DNA of 64,000 nucleotides from Mucilaginibacter tolerans. Lineage in GTDB: Bacteria > Bacteroidota > Bacteroidia > Sphingobacteriales > Sphingobacteriaceae. The notes under the pieces were generated by a model that was not told where the DNA came from, made no database searches, and saw only the letters and a program-made list of their open reading frames with translations. Positions 17,290 to 25,894 of this stretch are shown piece by piece. A program made the position numbers and the translations under genes. The DNA is taken from contig NZ_JAUMKB010000017.1 of NCBI RefSeq assembly GCF_030519375.1, forward strand, positions 24,907 to 88,906, read 5' to 3'. Each line of letters starts with the position of its first letter. Within the stretch, counting starts at the first letter, position 1.

Positions 17290-18711
17290 ATGAGAAATTT
17301 AAATTTGTTTACTAAGAAGACTGGCTTTCAGTTGGTAGCCATTCTTATACTTTTATCATCTTGTAAAAAATTGCAGGAAGAGCCTAAAAGTGTTATTACC
17401 CCCAATAATTTTTACACTACCACAACCCAGATACAGTCTGCTTATACGGCTTCTATGAGCTTGTTATGGAGCCGCAACCAGGGTTACTCGGCGTATATGG
17501 ATGATTTTAACCAGGATGATCAGATCGTAAGGGGGGATTTGAATATATCGGAGAACTATGGAGCCGAACTATGGGCCGCCCATTATTCTGCTTTGTTAAA
17601 CATCAATACCGCTATCAAAGCTCTGAAGAAGGGGTTGGTTGGGGTAGACCAGGGCCAAATAGATGATTTGATGGGTCAGGGTAAATTTCTCAGAGCTTTC
17701 AATTATTTCATGCTAGTGAGAATATTCGGAGGCGTTCCACTCATTACCGAAGATACGCCCGATCCGGTTAATGTGAAAATGGCACGCTCAACGGTCCAAC
17801 AGGTCTATGATCAGATTATTAGTGATTTTACAGATGCAATAGCCAAGCTCCCGGTAACACGCTCAGCAGATATGCGGGGGTTGCCAACCAGGGATGCGGC
17901 TAAAGGTTTGCTAGCAAAAGCTTACCTTACAATGGCTACTTTCCCGTTAAATAAACCGGAAAATTATGCAAAGGCGGCCGAAATGGCCGGGGAAGTAATT
18001 GATAGTGCAAATTATTCGCTTGTGCCGGACATATCTACATTATTCTCTGTTGCTAATCAATATGGCCCGGAGATGATGTGGAGCTTCAACTCAAACGCTC
18101 AGAACCAGGGACCCGATCCGCGTATATGGTCGGATATGAGGGGTTTTGGAGATATTTGCGCTGAACCTACCTGGGAACAAGCCTATCCAAAACAACCCAG
18201 AAAGGACGCTTTTATAGAAACCACATTAAACGGGGTTCTCTACTATGATCTTGGCGATTACTGGCCGGGGGTTAAGAAGTTTCAGTATGATGCCCCCGCA
18301 GATTTTGCTGCCGGTCGCTCTGTAGTGAGCATGCCTATTATTCGTTTTGCCGATGTATTGCTGATTTTTGCTGAAGCCGACAATATGGCCAAAGGTGCCC
18401 CCTCGCAAAAGGCTGTTGACGCTATTAACCGGGTGATAGACCGGGCAAATGGACATGTAATAAATTCGGAGGACCCTTTAGCTACTACCAGCATGACCAT
18501 GGCTGAGTTTGATAATAAGGTGATTATGGAAAGAGATTATGAACTATGCTTTGAAATAGATCGGTGGTTTGACCTTATAAGAAAACATATTCTGAAACAA
18601 GAAAGTCTTCCTGATTATCAAATCAATTTTAGTGATAATGATTATTTATGGCCCATTCCGACAAATGATATACAAGTAGATCCTTTACTTACGCAAAACC
18701 CGGGATATTAA
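17290..18711 (+). CDS. SusD/RagB-family outer membrane lipoprotein (pair 2)
   Basis: 473 aa, lipid anchor at Cys25 (LLSSCKK). SusD hallmarks: helical TPR-like core, LRAFNYFMLVRIFGGVP in the first third, ERDYELCFEIDRWFDLIRK near the C-terminus, and the ending LLTQNPGY. It binds the oligosaccharide at the cell surface for the SusC encoded just upstream. The next gene (GH88) starts 61 nt later on the same strand, so the operon probably continues. Confidence 0.96.
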   Translation: MRNLNLFTKKTGFQLVAILILLSSCKKLQEEPKSVITPNNFYTTTTQIQSAYTASMSLLWSRNQGYSAYMDDFNQDDQIVRGDLNISENYGAELWAAHYSALLNINTAIKALKKGLVGVDQGQIDDLMGQGKFLRAFNYFMLVRIFGGVPLITEDTPDPVNVKMARSTVQQVYDQIISDFTDAIAKLPVTRSADMRGLPTRDAAKGLLAKAYLTMATFPLNKPENYAKAAEMAGEVIDSANYSLVPDISTLFSVANQYGPEMMWSFNSNAQNQGPDPRIWSDMRGFGDICAEPTWEQAYPKQPRKDAFIETTLNGVLYYDLGDYWPGVKKFQYDAPADFAAGRSVVSMPIIRFADVLLIFAEADNMAKGAPSQKAVDAINRVIDRANGHVINSEDPLATTSMTMAEFDNKVIMERDYELCFEIDRWFDLIRKHILKQESLPDYQINFSDNDYLWPIPTNDIQVDPLLTQNPGY

Positions 18712-18772
18712 AAGAGGTTTATTGTGGTATACCGCTCCTTAATAGTTTTAAATGGGTTGGCAAATTGCTCGA

Positions 18773-19984
18773 ATGAAAAAGCTTATATTATCTGGAATAT
18801 TAATATCAATTTGTTCTGTATCGTTTGCGCAAAAAAGAATATCCCGGGAATCGATGCGGAAGTTAGTGACTGCGGACCTGGAATTTTCTGTGCAACAATA
18901 CAAATCGCTGATACATATTTTACCACCTGGGGAAATGCTTAAAACTTATGACGCGGCAACAGGTAAGTTGATAACAAGCGATTCGGAATGGTGGTGTAGC
19001 GGGTTTTACCCTGGTACACTATGGTATCTGTATGAGTATTCAGGCGATACTGCATTAAAACGGGAAGCAGAGAAACGAATGACAATTATAAAAGGAGAGG
19101 CATTTAATTCGGGCAATCATGACCTTGGGTTTAAAATATTTTGCAGCTTCGGTAATGCATACCGTATTACCAAACAACAGCAGTATAAAGAAACTATACT
19201 GACTGCCGCAAAATCTTTGGCATCACGGTATCGTCCAACTATTAAATCAATTCAATCGTGGGACTCTTCTGCCATGTATAAGTGCCCGGTAATTATTGAT
19301 AATTTAATGAACCTCGAATTATTGGAATGGAGCAGCAAAAATGGAGGGGAGAGTCGGTTGGGTGAGATAGCTGTAAACCATGCGAATACAACGATGAAAA
19401 ATCATTTTCGCCCTGATTTCAGTTCCTATCACTTAATTGATTATGACTTATCTACAGGGAAGGTGATGCGTAAGATCACCAGGCAGGGCGCAGCCGATTC
19501 ATCCGCGTGGAGCAGAGGCCAGGCATGGGGATTATACGGTTATACTATGATGTACCGCTTTACTAAAAATAGACGGTACTTGTCCCAGGCAAAGCATATC
19601 GCAAAATTTATACTCAATCATCCGCATCTCCCGGCTGATAAGATTCCCTATTGGGATTTTGATGCACCGGGGATTCCTAACACCTATCGCGATGCTTCAG
19701 CGGCTGCTGTAATGGCATCCGCTTTTCTTGAATTGGGAAGATATACAAAGGGGCAGCTTCGGATACAGTATATTGCAACGGCGGAGAAAATAATTCAGAC
19801 GCTCTCTTCCCCTTTATACCTTGCTAAGTTGGGTACCAATGGCGGCTTTTTGCTAAAGCATAGTGTTGGCGCCTTACCTTTTAGATCTGAAGTGGATGTG
19901 CCATTAACCTATGCAGATTACTATTTTGTGGAAGCTTTAATAAGATATAAAAATTGGTATTTAAAGGGAACCCGCAAAGTATGA
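18773..19984 (+). CDS. GH88 unsaturated glucuronyl hydrolase, exported
   Basis: 403 aa from the ATG at 18773, chosen because it begins directly with a signal peptide (MKKLILSGILIS...VSFAQ). The (alpha/alpha)6 family landmarks are SGNHDLGF near residue 112-119 and CPVIIDNLMNLELLEW near 168-183. Their Asp residues match the two catalytic Asp of known unsaturated glucuronyl hydrolases. SRGQAWGLYGY near 246-256 is also typical. The enzyme hydrates the 4,5 double bond of the uronic acid end left by a polysaccharide lyase, releasing 4-deoxy-keto-uronate. Known members act on chondroitin, heparin, gellan or ulvan fragments. No lyase gene is in the window. Its stop overlaps the next start (ATGA). Confidence 0.9.
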   Translation: MKKLILSGILISICSVSFAQKRISRESMRKLVTADLEFSVQQYKSLIHILPPGEMLKTYDAATGKLITSDSEWWCSGFYPGTLWYLYEYSGDTALKREAEKRMTIIKGEAFNSGNHDLGFKIFCSFGNAYRITKQQQYKETILTAAKSLASRYRPTIKSIQSWDSSAMYKCPVIIDNLMNLELLEWSSKNGGESRLGEIAVNHANTTMKNHFRPDFSSYHLIDYDLSTGKVMRKITRQGAADSSAWSRGQAWGLYGYTMMYRFTKNRRYLSQAKHIAKFILNHPHLPADKIPYWDFDAPGIPNTYRDASAAAVMASAFLELGRYTKGQLRIQYIATAEKIIQTLSSPLYLAKLGTNGGFLLKHSVGALPFRSEVDVPLTYADYYFVEALIRYKNWYLKGTRKV

Positions 19985-21117
19985 AACGGATGCAACATGT
20001 TTATTTGAAAGTAATATTTTCTGCTTTAGTTATAATAGCTTTTGCTCCTGATGCATGGTGTTTATCCGGAAATGGTATTGCTGCAGATACGCTGACTTTT
20101 TATGACGGCCGTCAATTCACAGTGATTGGCAGGTTTCATAATGAAGAAAACTATCGCCGGTTTCCGCAACGATATAAGGGTGTTTTGAGAGACCAGGTTT
20201 GGGAAGAGAGTTTGAGCTCGGCAGGTATTGCTATCCGGTTCCGAACGAACGCAACCCTTATAGCAGTAAGGTGGTCCTTAAGGGAAATTGATCCGCTATC
20301 AAAAGAGGCCGGATCTATCGGCACCGACGGGGTTGATTTGTATTGTAACACCGCTGCAGGCTGGCAGTATGTCAACACCGGGAAACCAAAACATAAGGAG
20401 AACCAGTTTATATTGCTGCGTAATGGAGATGGAGGATACAAAGAATATTTGTTAAACCTTCCTTTGTATAATGGGGTGGATTCACTTTCTATTGGCGTAA
20501 ATGGAACGGCAGATATTTCGAAGCCTGTTGAAAAATATCTTATCGAAAAGAAACCGGTTATATACTATGGCAGCAGCATTGCCCAGGGAGCAGCGGCCTC
20601 GCGGCCCGGGATGGCCTTTACTAATATTCTTTCACGAAAATTGGATATCCCATTTATCAATTTTGGCTTTAGCGGTGAGGGGAAATTTGACTTGTCAGTT
20701 GCATCGGCAATGAGCGAGGTTGACGCGTCTTTGTATATTATAGATTGTACCCCAAATTCAAAAAAGGAAATTATTTGCGACAGTGCAATAAAGGTGGTGA
20801 GGCTTTTAAAAGAGAAAAGGCCACTGATCCCGGTTTTATTGGTGGAAGGGTTTTATTATGAAGATAGCTACTTTAATAAGGATGGCCTGGCTAACATAGA
20901 TGATAAGAGAAAGGAATTGAGAAAAGCCTTTGAGTTGCTTAAGGAATCAGGGATTAAGGGATTATATTACAAAAAAGGAGATGGATTAATTGGGTATGAT
21001 CATGAAGGAACTGCGGATGGGGTGCATCCCAACGATGTTGGCATGTTGCGGTTTTCTGAGCAAATGTTACCCGTTATTGAGTCTGTTTTGAAAAAGAAAA
21101 TCAGTAAAAATGACTAA
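19981..21117 (+). CDS. GxDLY-SGNH/GDSL esterase, exported
   Basis: 378 aa from the ATG at 19981, which overlaps the GH88 stop; the longer reading at 19954 lies inside GH88. After a signal peptide (ends near APDAWC) comes the GxDLY domain (GTDGVDLYCN near 120), then an SGNH hydrolase of the GDSL_3 type: nucleophile Ser in YYGSSIAQGAAASRPG near 195, and the catalytic Asp/His block DGVHPNDVG near 345. Such proteins are carbohydrate O-acyl (often acetyl) esterases. In this locus the enzyme would strip acyl decorations before the glycosidases act. It resembles the N-terminal half of the double-SGNH protein at 28635. Confidence 0.88.
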   Translation: MKRMQHVYLKVIFSALVIIAFAPDAWCLSGNGIAADTLTFYDGRQFTVIGRFHNEENYRRFPQRYKGVLRDQVWEESLSSAGIAIRFRTNATLIAVRWSLREIDPLSKEAGSIGTDGVDLYCNTAAGWQYVNTGKPKHKENQFILLRNGDGGYKEYLLNLPLYNGVDSLSIGVNGTADISKPVEKYLIEKKPVIYYGSSIAQGAAASRPGMAFTNILSRKLDIPFINFGFSGEGKFDLSVASAMSEVDASLYIIDCTPNSKKEIICDSAIKVVRLLKEKRPLIPVLLVEGFYYEDSYFNKDGLANIDDKRKELRKAFELLKESGIKGLYYKKGDGLIGYDHEGTADGVHPNDVGMLRFSEQMLPVIESVLKKKISKND

Positions 21118-22195
21118 CCAGGACAAACTAAACCCTGATCACGAGCGCATACTTTCTATTGATTTTTTTCGTGGGTTAACCATGTTTTTGTTGGTGTCGG
21201 GTTACGGCCAGTTGTTTAATCCGGTCAGCAGTAATCAGATCGTTGCCGCCATTGGCAGGCAAATGGACCATGCCTACTGGCAAGGGCTTACCGCCTGGGA
21301 TCTTATTCAACCCTTTTTTATGTTTATTGTCGGTGTGGCAATGCCATTCTCCTTTTCAAGAAAATGGGCTAAGGGTGAAAGCTGGAGCAAGTCGCTCAGG
21401 GGTGTTTTGCGGCGTTCGCTGTTATTGCTTTTTCTCGGTTGGCTGGTGTCTTCAGAAACAAAATCTTCTTTTACAAACGTGTTGGCACAACTATCAGTTA
21501 CCTACCTTATTGCTTTTTTGGTAATGCGAAAAGCCATACAATGGCAATTGTTGGTTTCGGTTATATTAATTGTTTTAACCGATGTGATCTACAGGGTCTG
21601 GCCAGTAGAGGGCTTTAATCAGCCTTTTACTGCCGACCATAATTTTGGATCCTGGTTCGATATTTTCCTGACCGGGGGGCTAAGCGAAGATAGATGGGTT
21701 GCATTTAACGCCATTCCTACAACAGCGCATACCATTTGGGGGGTAATTGCAGGGACGATATTAATGAAAGATTATACGCCCCGAAAAAAAGTGGGCGTGC
21801 TGCTGATCATAGGTGTTGCAGGTATTATCGCCGGGTGCGCGCTTGGCATGTATATTCCTGTTATCAAGCGTATATGCACAAGTTCATTTATCATACTGAG
21901 CGGAGGGTATGCTTTTGTTGGCCTTGCTGTTTCTTATTTGCTGATTGATGTGCTCAATTTAAAAAAGGGCACAGCTTTTTTTGCAATTGTTGGCATCAAC
22001 CCGCTATTTATTTACCTGTTCTGGCATTCAGGGGGGCGACTTGTGCTGATGAATCTTACCAAACCGGTTACAAACCGGCTGTTTGGTTGGATAAGCCCTG
22101 ACGCTATTACCATAGCCACCATACTTGTTGTGTCGGGTATGATGTGGTATATCTGCTACTTTTTATACAAACGAAAAATATTCATCAAAATTTAA
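21110..22195 (+). CDS. HGSNAT-like membrane acetyltransferase (COG4299/DUF5009 type), copy 1
   Basis: 361 aa with about 10 membrane segments. The N-terminal signature LSIDFFRGLTMFLL, then MDHAYWQGLTAWDLIQPFF and FMFIVGVAMPFSFSRKW, matches the heparan-alpha-glucosaminide N-acetyltransferase-like family. Lysosomal HGSNAT carries acetyl from cytosolic acetyl-CoA across the membrane onto terminal glucosamine. A periplasmic sugar acetyl transfer is the obvious analogue here but is not proven for bacterial members. The start overlaps the esterase gene by 8 nt and a paralogue follows after 16 nt. Confidence 0.82.
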   Translation: MTNQDKLNPDHERILSIDFFRGLTMFLLVSGYGQLFNPVSSNQIVAAIGRQMDHAYWQGLTAWDLIQPFFMFIVGVAMPFSFSRKWAKGESWSKSLRGVLRRSLLLLFLGWLVSSETKSSFTNVLAQLSVTYLIAFLVMRKAIQWQLLVSVILIVLTDVIYRVWPVEGFNQPFTADHNFGSWFDIFLTGGLSEDRWVAFNAIPTTAHTIWGVIAGTILMKDYTPRKKVGVLLIIGVAGIIAGCALGMYIPVIKRICTSSFIILSGGYAFVGLAVSYLLIDVLNLKKGTAFFAIVGINPLFIYLFWHSGGRLVLMNLTKPVTNRLFGWISPDAITIATILVVSGMMWYICYFLYKRKIFIKI

Positions 22196-22211
22196 GAGTG
22201 TCAAAGCTTGA

Positions 22212-23333
22212 ATGACGACCATGTCTGATCCTACTGCTACTGTTCAACCCCGGCAAAGATTGGCTTCCCTCGATTTTATGCGTGGGTTCATCATGATCTT
22301 GCTGATGCTCGAAGGAACAGCTTTATATGAAAAATTAGACGCAGCTACAACCGGTTCTGGCCTTAATGCTGTTGTTCGGCAATTTTTTCATCATCCCTGG
22401 AATGGTCTCCGTTTTTGGGACCTTATTCAGCCTGGGTTTATGTTTATCGCCGGCGCTGCTATGTCCTATTCATTACATCGGCAGCGGGAACAGGGGGTGC
22501 CCTGGAGACAGTCGTTTATAAAAACGCTGAAGCGATCCGCTCTTTTGTTATTCTGGGGCATCTGGACAAGGATAATAAAGGCCGACGGGTTAAACTTTGA
22601 GCTATGGAATGTTTTGGCTCAGCTTGCATTTACAACCTTGATTGCCTTCCTTATTTTTCGCTGGTCAATTGAGAGACAAATTATTTTCAGCCTTTTTTTA
22701 TTGGTTTTAACCGAAATTCTATATCGTTTTACCAATGTAAGCGGCTTCAATCAGCCGTTTACCGATCAGCATAACTTCGGAAATTACATCGATCTTTTAT
22801 TGGTGCATAAGATCAGTAAAGGTGGTTGGGTTACCATCAATTTTATTCCAACAGCCTGCCACACTATTTGGGGAATGATGGCCGGTTCACTCTTGTTGTC
22901 AACTAAACCAGCCGTAATAAAATTGAAGCGGTTGTTGTTGGCCGGAATCATTTTGCTGGCTGCGGGATACCTCGAAGGAGCCACCATTACACCTATTATT
23001 AAAAGGATTGCTACAACTTCATTTGTCCTGGTTTCGGGCGGATGGTGCCTGATCGCACTTGCATTTTTATACTGGTGGAATGATATAAAAGGGCATACCA
23101 AATACGCATGGCTCGTCACCGTAGTTGGGATGAACTCATTGTTCATTTACCTTTTTATCGAAACAATTTCCGGCGGAATTAACGAATATGTTAATAAGAT
23201 AGCGGCGGGTTTCCTAACGCCCGCCCATCTGCCGGTATTGCTGATCGGGATAATTGCATCCTCACTAACATTTTTACTTGAGTGGTATCTATGCTGGTAT
23301 ATGTTCAGGAAAAAGGTATTCATCAAAATATAG
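22212..23333 (+). CDS. HGSNAT-like membrane acetyltransferase (COG4299/DUF5009 type), copy 2
   Basis: 373 aa and about 10 membrane segments, clearly paralogous to the preceding gene: LASLDFMRGFIMILLM, HPWNGLRFWDLIQPGFMFIAG, SGFNQPFTDQHNFGNYIDL, IPTACHTIWGMMAGSLLL, and the ending FRKKVFIKI (the copy before ends KRKIFIKI). The two differ at many positions, so the duplication is old and both have been kept. They could form a heterodimer or modify two different positions. The loop His in DQHNFG and CHTIWG is shared (DHNFG, AHTIWG in copy 1) and is a candidate catalytic residue. Confidence 0.82.
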   Translation: MTTMSDPTATVQPRQRLASLDFMRGFIMILLMLEGTALYEKLDAATTGSGLNAVVRQFFHHPWNGLRFWDLIQPGFMFIAGAAMSYSLHRQREQGVPWRQSFIKTLKRSALLLFWGIWTRIIKADGLNFELWNVLAQLAFTTLIAFLIFRWSIERQIIFSLFLLVLTEILYRFTNVSGFNQPFTDQHNFGNYIDLLLVHKISKGGWVTINFIPTACHTIWGMMAGSLLLSTKPAVIKLKRLLLAGIILLAAGYLEGATITPIIKRIATTSFVLVSGGWCLIALAFLYWWNDIKGHTKYAWLVTVVGMNSLFIYLFIETISGGINEYVNKIAAGFLTPAHLPVLLIGIIASSLTFLLEWYLCWYMFRKKVFIKI

Positions 23334-23373
23334 ATTTAGCAGAGTGGAATTTAATATCAAACAAGTTCAATAT

Positions 23374-24543
23374 ATGATTAGCGCTGCATCCATATTTAAA
23401 ACGATCGCTCAGCTTACCTGCCTGAGTTTGCCGGTAATTTTAATGTCTGCTCAAAGCTACTCCCAGGAGAAAATAGCCAAACCTGCAAAAGATGCACCGG
23501 GTGGGCAGTATTATACTGTCGGCGATTTTAAGTCGGTTAAAAAGATCGACTCCCATGTACACCTGACAGAGGATCTAGATACAGCATTTATTAGCCAGGC
23601 CGAGGCAGACAATTTTAGGATGCTGACGATTAATGTATATAGCTCACCTGGCGACCCCATTGAACAACAGCAGGATTTTGCCATCAAGCTGATTAAGGCT
23701 CATCCCGGCCGCCTTGCCTATGCGACGACATTCTCTTTAAAAAACTACAATGAACCTGGCTGGCAAAGTGAAGTTATTGCCTATTTGAGGAATTCATTTG
23801 CCCAGGGTGCGGTTGCAGTTAAAGTATGGAAGAATGTGGGAATGCAGCTGCGGGATAAAAATAATCAATTGGTTTTTGTCGATAACCCGAGGTTCGATAC
23901 CATTTTTAACTTTCTTGCGATTAATCATATTCCCCTTATCGGTCATTTAGGTGAGCATAAAAATTCATGGCTTCCATTGGATAAAATGACTGTAAAAAAT
24001 AACCACGACTACGCTGCCGCACATCCGGAAGAGTATATGTACTTGCACCCCGACCGGCCATCGTATGAGTACTACCTGAAAGTAAGGGATCATATGTTGC
24101 AAAAAAATCCGAATCTGAAATTTATCGGGGCCCATTTAGGGTCTTTGGAGTGGAGCGTAGACGAACTTGCTAAAACACTGGATAAATATCCCAATATGGC
24201 GGTGGATATGGCTGAGCGCATCTCTCATCTGCAATACCAGGCAAAAACGAATTGGAAGCGTGTACACGATTTTTTTATCAAGTACCAGGACAGAATATTA
24301 TACGGAACAGATATGCGGCATGACGCAATGGATATTGTAAATGAGCACATAGCTACCGTGGAAGGATTAAGAAAACATGCGCATGAAACCTGGCTAAGGC
24401 ATTGGCGATTTTTTACAACCAATGAAAAAATGAAAGCACCTGAAGTTCAAGGAGAGTTTAATGGTTTAAAACTACCGCGCCAGGTGATTGATAAAATATA
24501 CTATAAAAACGCTCAACGGTGGATCCCCGGAATTCCAAAGTAA
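23374..24543 (+). CDS. Exported amidohydrolase (amidohydrolase_2, PF04909 type)
   Basis: 389 aa. I chose the ATG at 23374 because it starts a signal peptide ending near SAQSYSQ; an earlier TTG lies inside the previous gene. The TIM-barrel metal site is seen in KKIDSHVHL near residue 46-54, a mid-chain His in IPLIGHLGEH near 190, FIGAHLGSLEW near 250 and the late Asp in LYGTDMRHD near 310. The family includes lactonases, decarboxylases and amidohydrolases, and the substrate is unknown. An exported member inside a PUL is unusual. Sugar lactone opening or deacylation are possible roles, both speculative. Confidence 0.8.
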   Translation: MISAASIFKTIAQLTCLSLPVILMSAQSYSQEKIAKPAKDAPGGQYYTVGDFKSVKKIDSHVHLTEDLDTAFISQAEADNFRMLTINVYSSPGDPIEQQQDFAIKLIKAHPGRLAYATTFSLKNYNEPGWQSEVIAYLRNSFAQGAVAVKVWKNVGMQLRDKNNQLVFVDNPRFDTIFNFLAINHIPLIGHLGEHKNSWLPLDKMTVKNNHDYAAAHPEEYMYLHPDRPSYEYYLKVRDHMLQKNPNLKFIGAHLGSLEWSVDELAKTLDKYPNMAVDMAERISHLQYQAKTNWKRVHDFFIKYQDRILYGTDMRHDAMDIVNEHIATVEGLRKHAHETWLRHWRFFTTNEKMKAPEVQGEFNGLKLPRQVIDKIYYKNAQRWIPGIPK

Positions 24544-24601
24544 ATAAGGAATAAAGCTGCGGGGATATTTTCACCAAGCACAAATAAAATATAAATAAAA
24601 T

Positions 24602-25888
24602 ATGTCAGGATCGAAAATCAAGAATTACCGTTGGATTGTCTGTCTTTTTCTGTTTACCGCAACCACAATCAATTATATCGACAGGCAAATATTCGGTTTA
24701 CTTAAGCCGGAATTAGAGAAAGTTTTTAGCTGGACTGAAATGGATTACAGCCGGATTGTGATGGCATTTACCGCCTGTTACGCATTTGGCCAGTTGACCT
24801 ACGGAAGAATAATTGATAGAATTGGTACCAAGATGGGCTATACCATATCAATAACCCTCTGGAGTATTGCAGCAATGCTTCATACCGCTGTTAAAAGTAC
24901 TTTAGGATTTGGATTGGTGAGGGGTTTTCTTGGTCTAGGAGAATCCGGAAATTACCCGGCAGGTGTCAAAACAACAGCAGAGTGGTTTCCAAAAAAGGAG
25001 AGAGCGCTTGCAATTGGCATATTGGATTCAGGTTCTAATATCGGGGCATGCGTTGGGCCTATCTTGGTTCCATTCTTATTAGCGGTTTATGGTTGGCAGG
25101 CGGCATTTCTAATAACAGGATCGTTGGGTTTTATATGGCTGATTTTATGGCTGATTTTTTATGAAATACCCTCAAAACAAAAACGCCTTACTAAATCCGA
25201 ATTTGATTATATTAATAGTGACGATGAGGATAATGAAGGCATTATTACCGGGAATGTAACCTGGGTCGGGCTGCTTAAATTGAAGCAAACATGGGCGTTT
25301 ATCGCGGGTAAGTTTTTTACGGATCCTATATGGTTTTTTTTCTTGTTCTGGCTTCCCTCTTACTTTAGTTCCTATTTTCATCTTGATCTTAAAAGGCCCA
25401 GTTTGCCCCTGGCAATTATTTACTCCGGGGCTATGTTAGGCAGTTTGGGCGGGGGTTATCTTTCCTCATGGCTGATTAAAAAAGGATATCCCGTTTACAG
25501 GGCCCGGAAAATTGCTTTGCTGATATCGGCAATATGTGTCATTCTGATTATACTCTCAAGATTTACCACCAATATATGGACCGTTGTAACACTAATAAGT
25601 ATTTCAGTTGCTGCAAACCAGGCATGGAGCGCTAATATTTTTGCTATAGTTCCGGATATGTTTCCAAAAAAAGCCATTAGTTCAGTAGTTGGTTTAGGGG
25701 GAATGGCCGGTGCTATTGGCAGCGTGCTTTTTCCGCTCTTTATTGGTTATGTTCTTGATTTCTATAAAGGTGCCGGTAACATTGTCGCCGGGTACAATAT
25801 TATTTTTATTATCTGCGGAAGTTCGTTTATGCTGGCCTGGGTAATTATACATTTTATAATACCCAAGATGCAAAAAGCAGTTCTTTAG
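24602..25888 (+). CDS. MFS transporter of the anion:cation symporter type (hexuronate/ExuT-like)
   Basis: 428 aa, about 12 membrane segments. The sequence NYIDRQIFGLLKPELEKVFSW near residue 20-40, the loop GRIIDRIGTKMGY, and GLGESGNYPAGVKTTAEWFPKKERALAIGI near 110-140 are typical of the ACS family that takes up hexuronates. It would carry the uronate, or the unsaturated/keto-uronate product, released by GH88 across the inner membrane. It sits between the amidohydrolase and GH78 genes, only 6 nt before the latter. Confidence 0.88.
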   Translation: MSGSKIKNYRWIVCLFLFTATTINYIDRQIFGLLKPELEKVFSWTEMDYSRIVMAFTACYAFGQLTYGRIIDRIGTKMGYTISITLWSIAAMLHTAVKSTLGFGLVRGFLGLGESGNYPAGVKTTAEWFPKKERALAIGILDSGSNIGACVGPILVPFLLAVYGWQAAFLITGSLGFIWLILWLIFYEIPSKQKRLTKSEFDYINSDDEDNEGIITGNVTWVGLLKLKQTWAFIAGKFFTDPIWFFFLFWLPSYFSSYFHLDLKRPSLPLAIIYSGAMLGSLGGGYLSSWLIKKGYPVYRARKIALLISAICVILIILSRFTTNIWTVVTLISISVAANQAWSANIFAIVPDMFPKKAISSVVGLGGMAGAIGSVLFPLFIGYVLDFYKGAGNIVAGYNIIFIICGSSFMLAWVIIHFIIPKMQKAVL

Positions 25889-25894
25889 CGCGTT

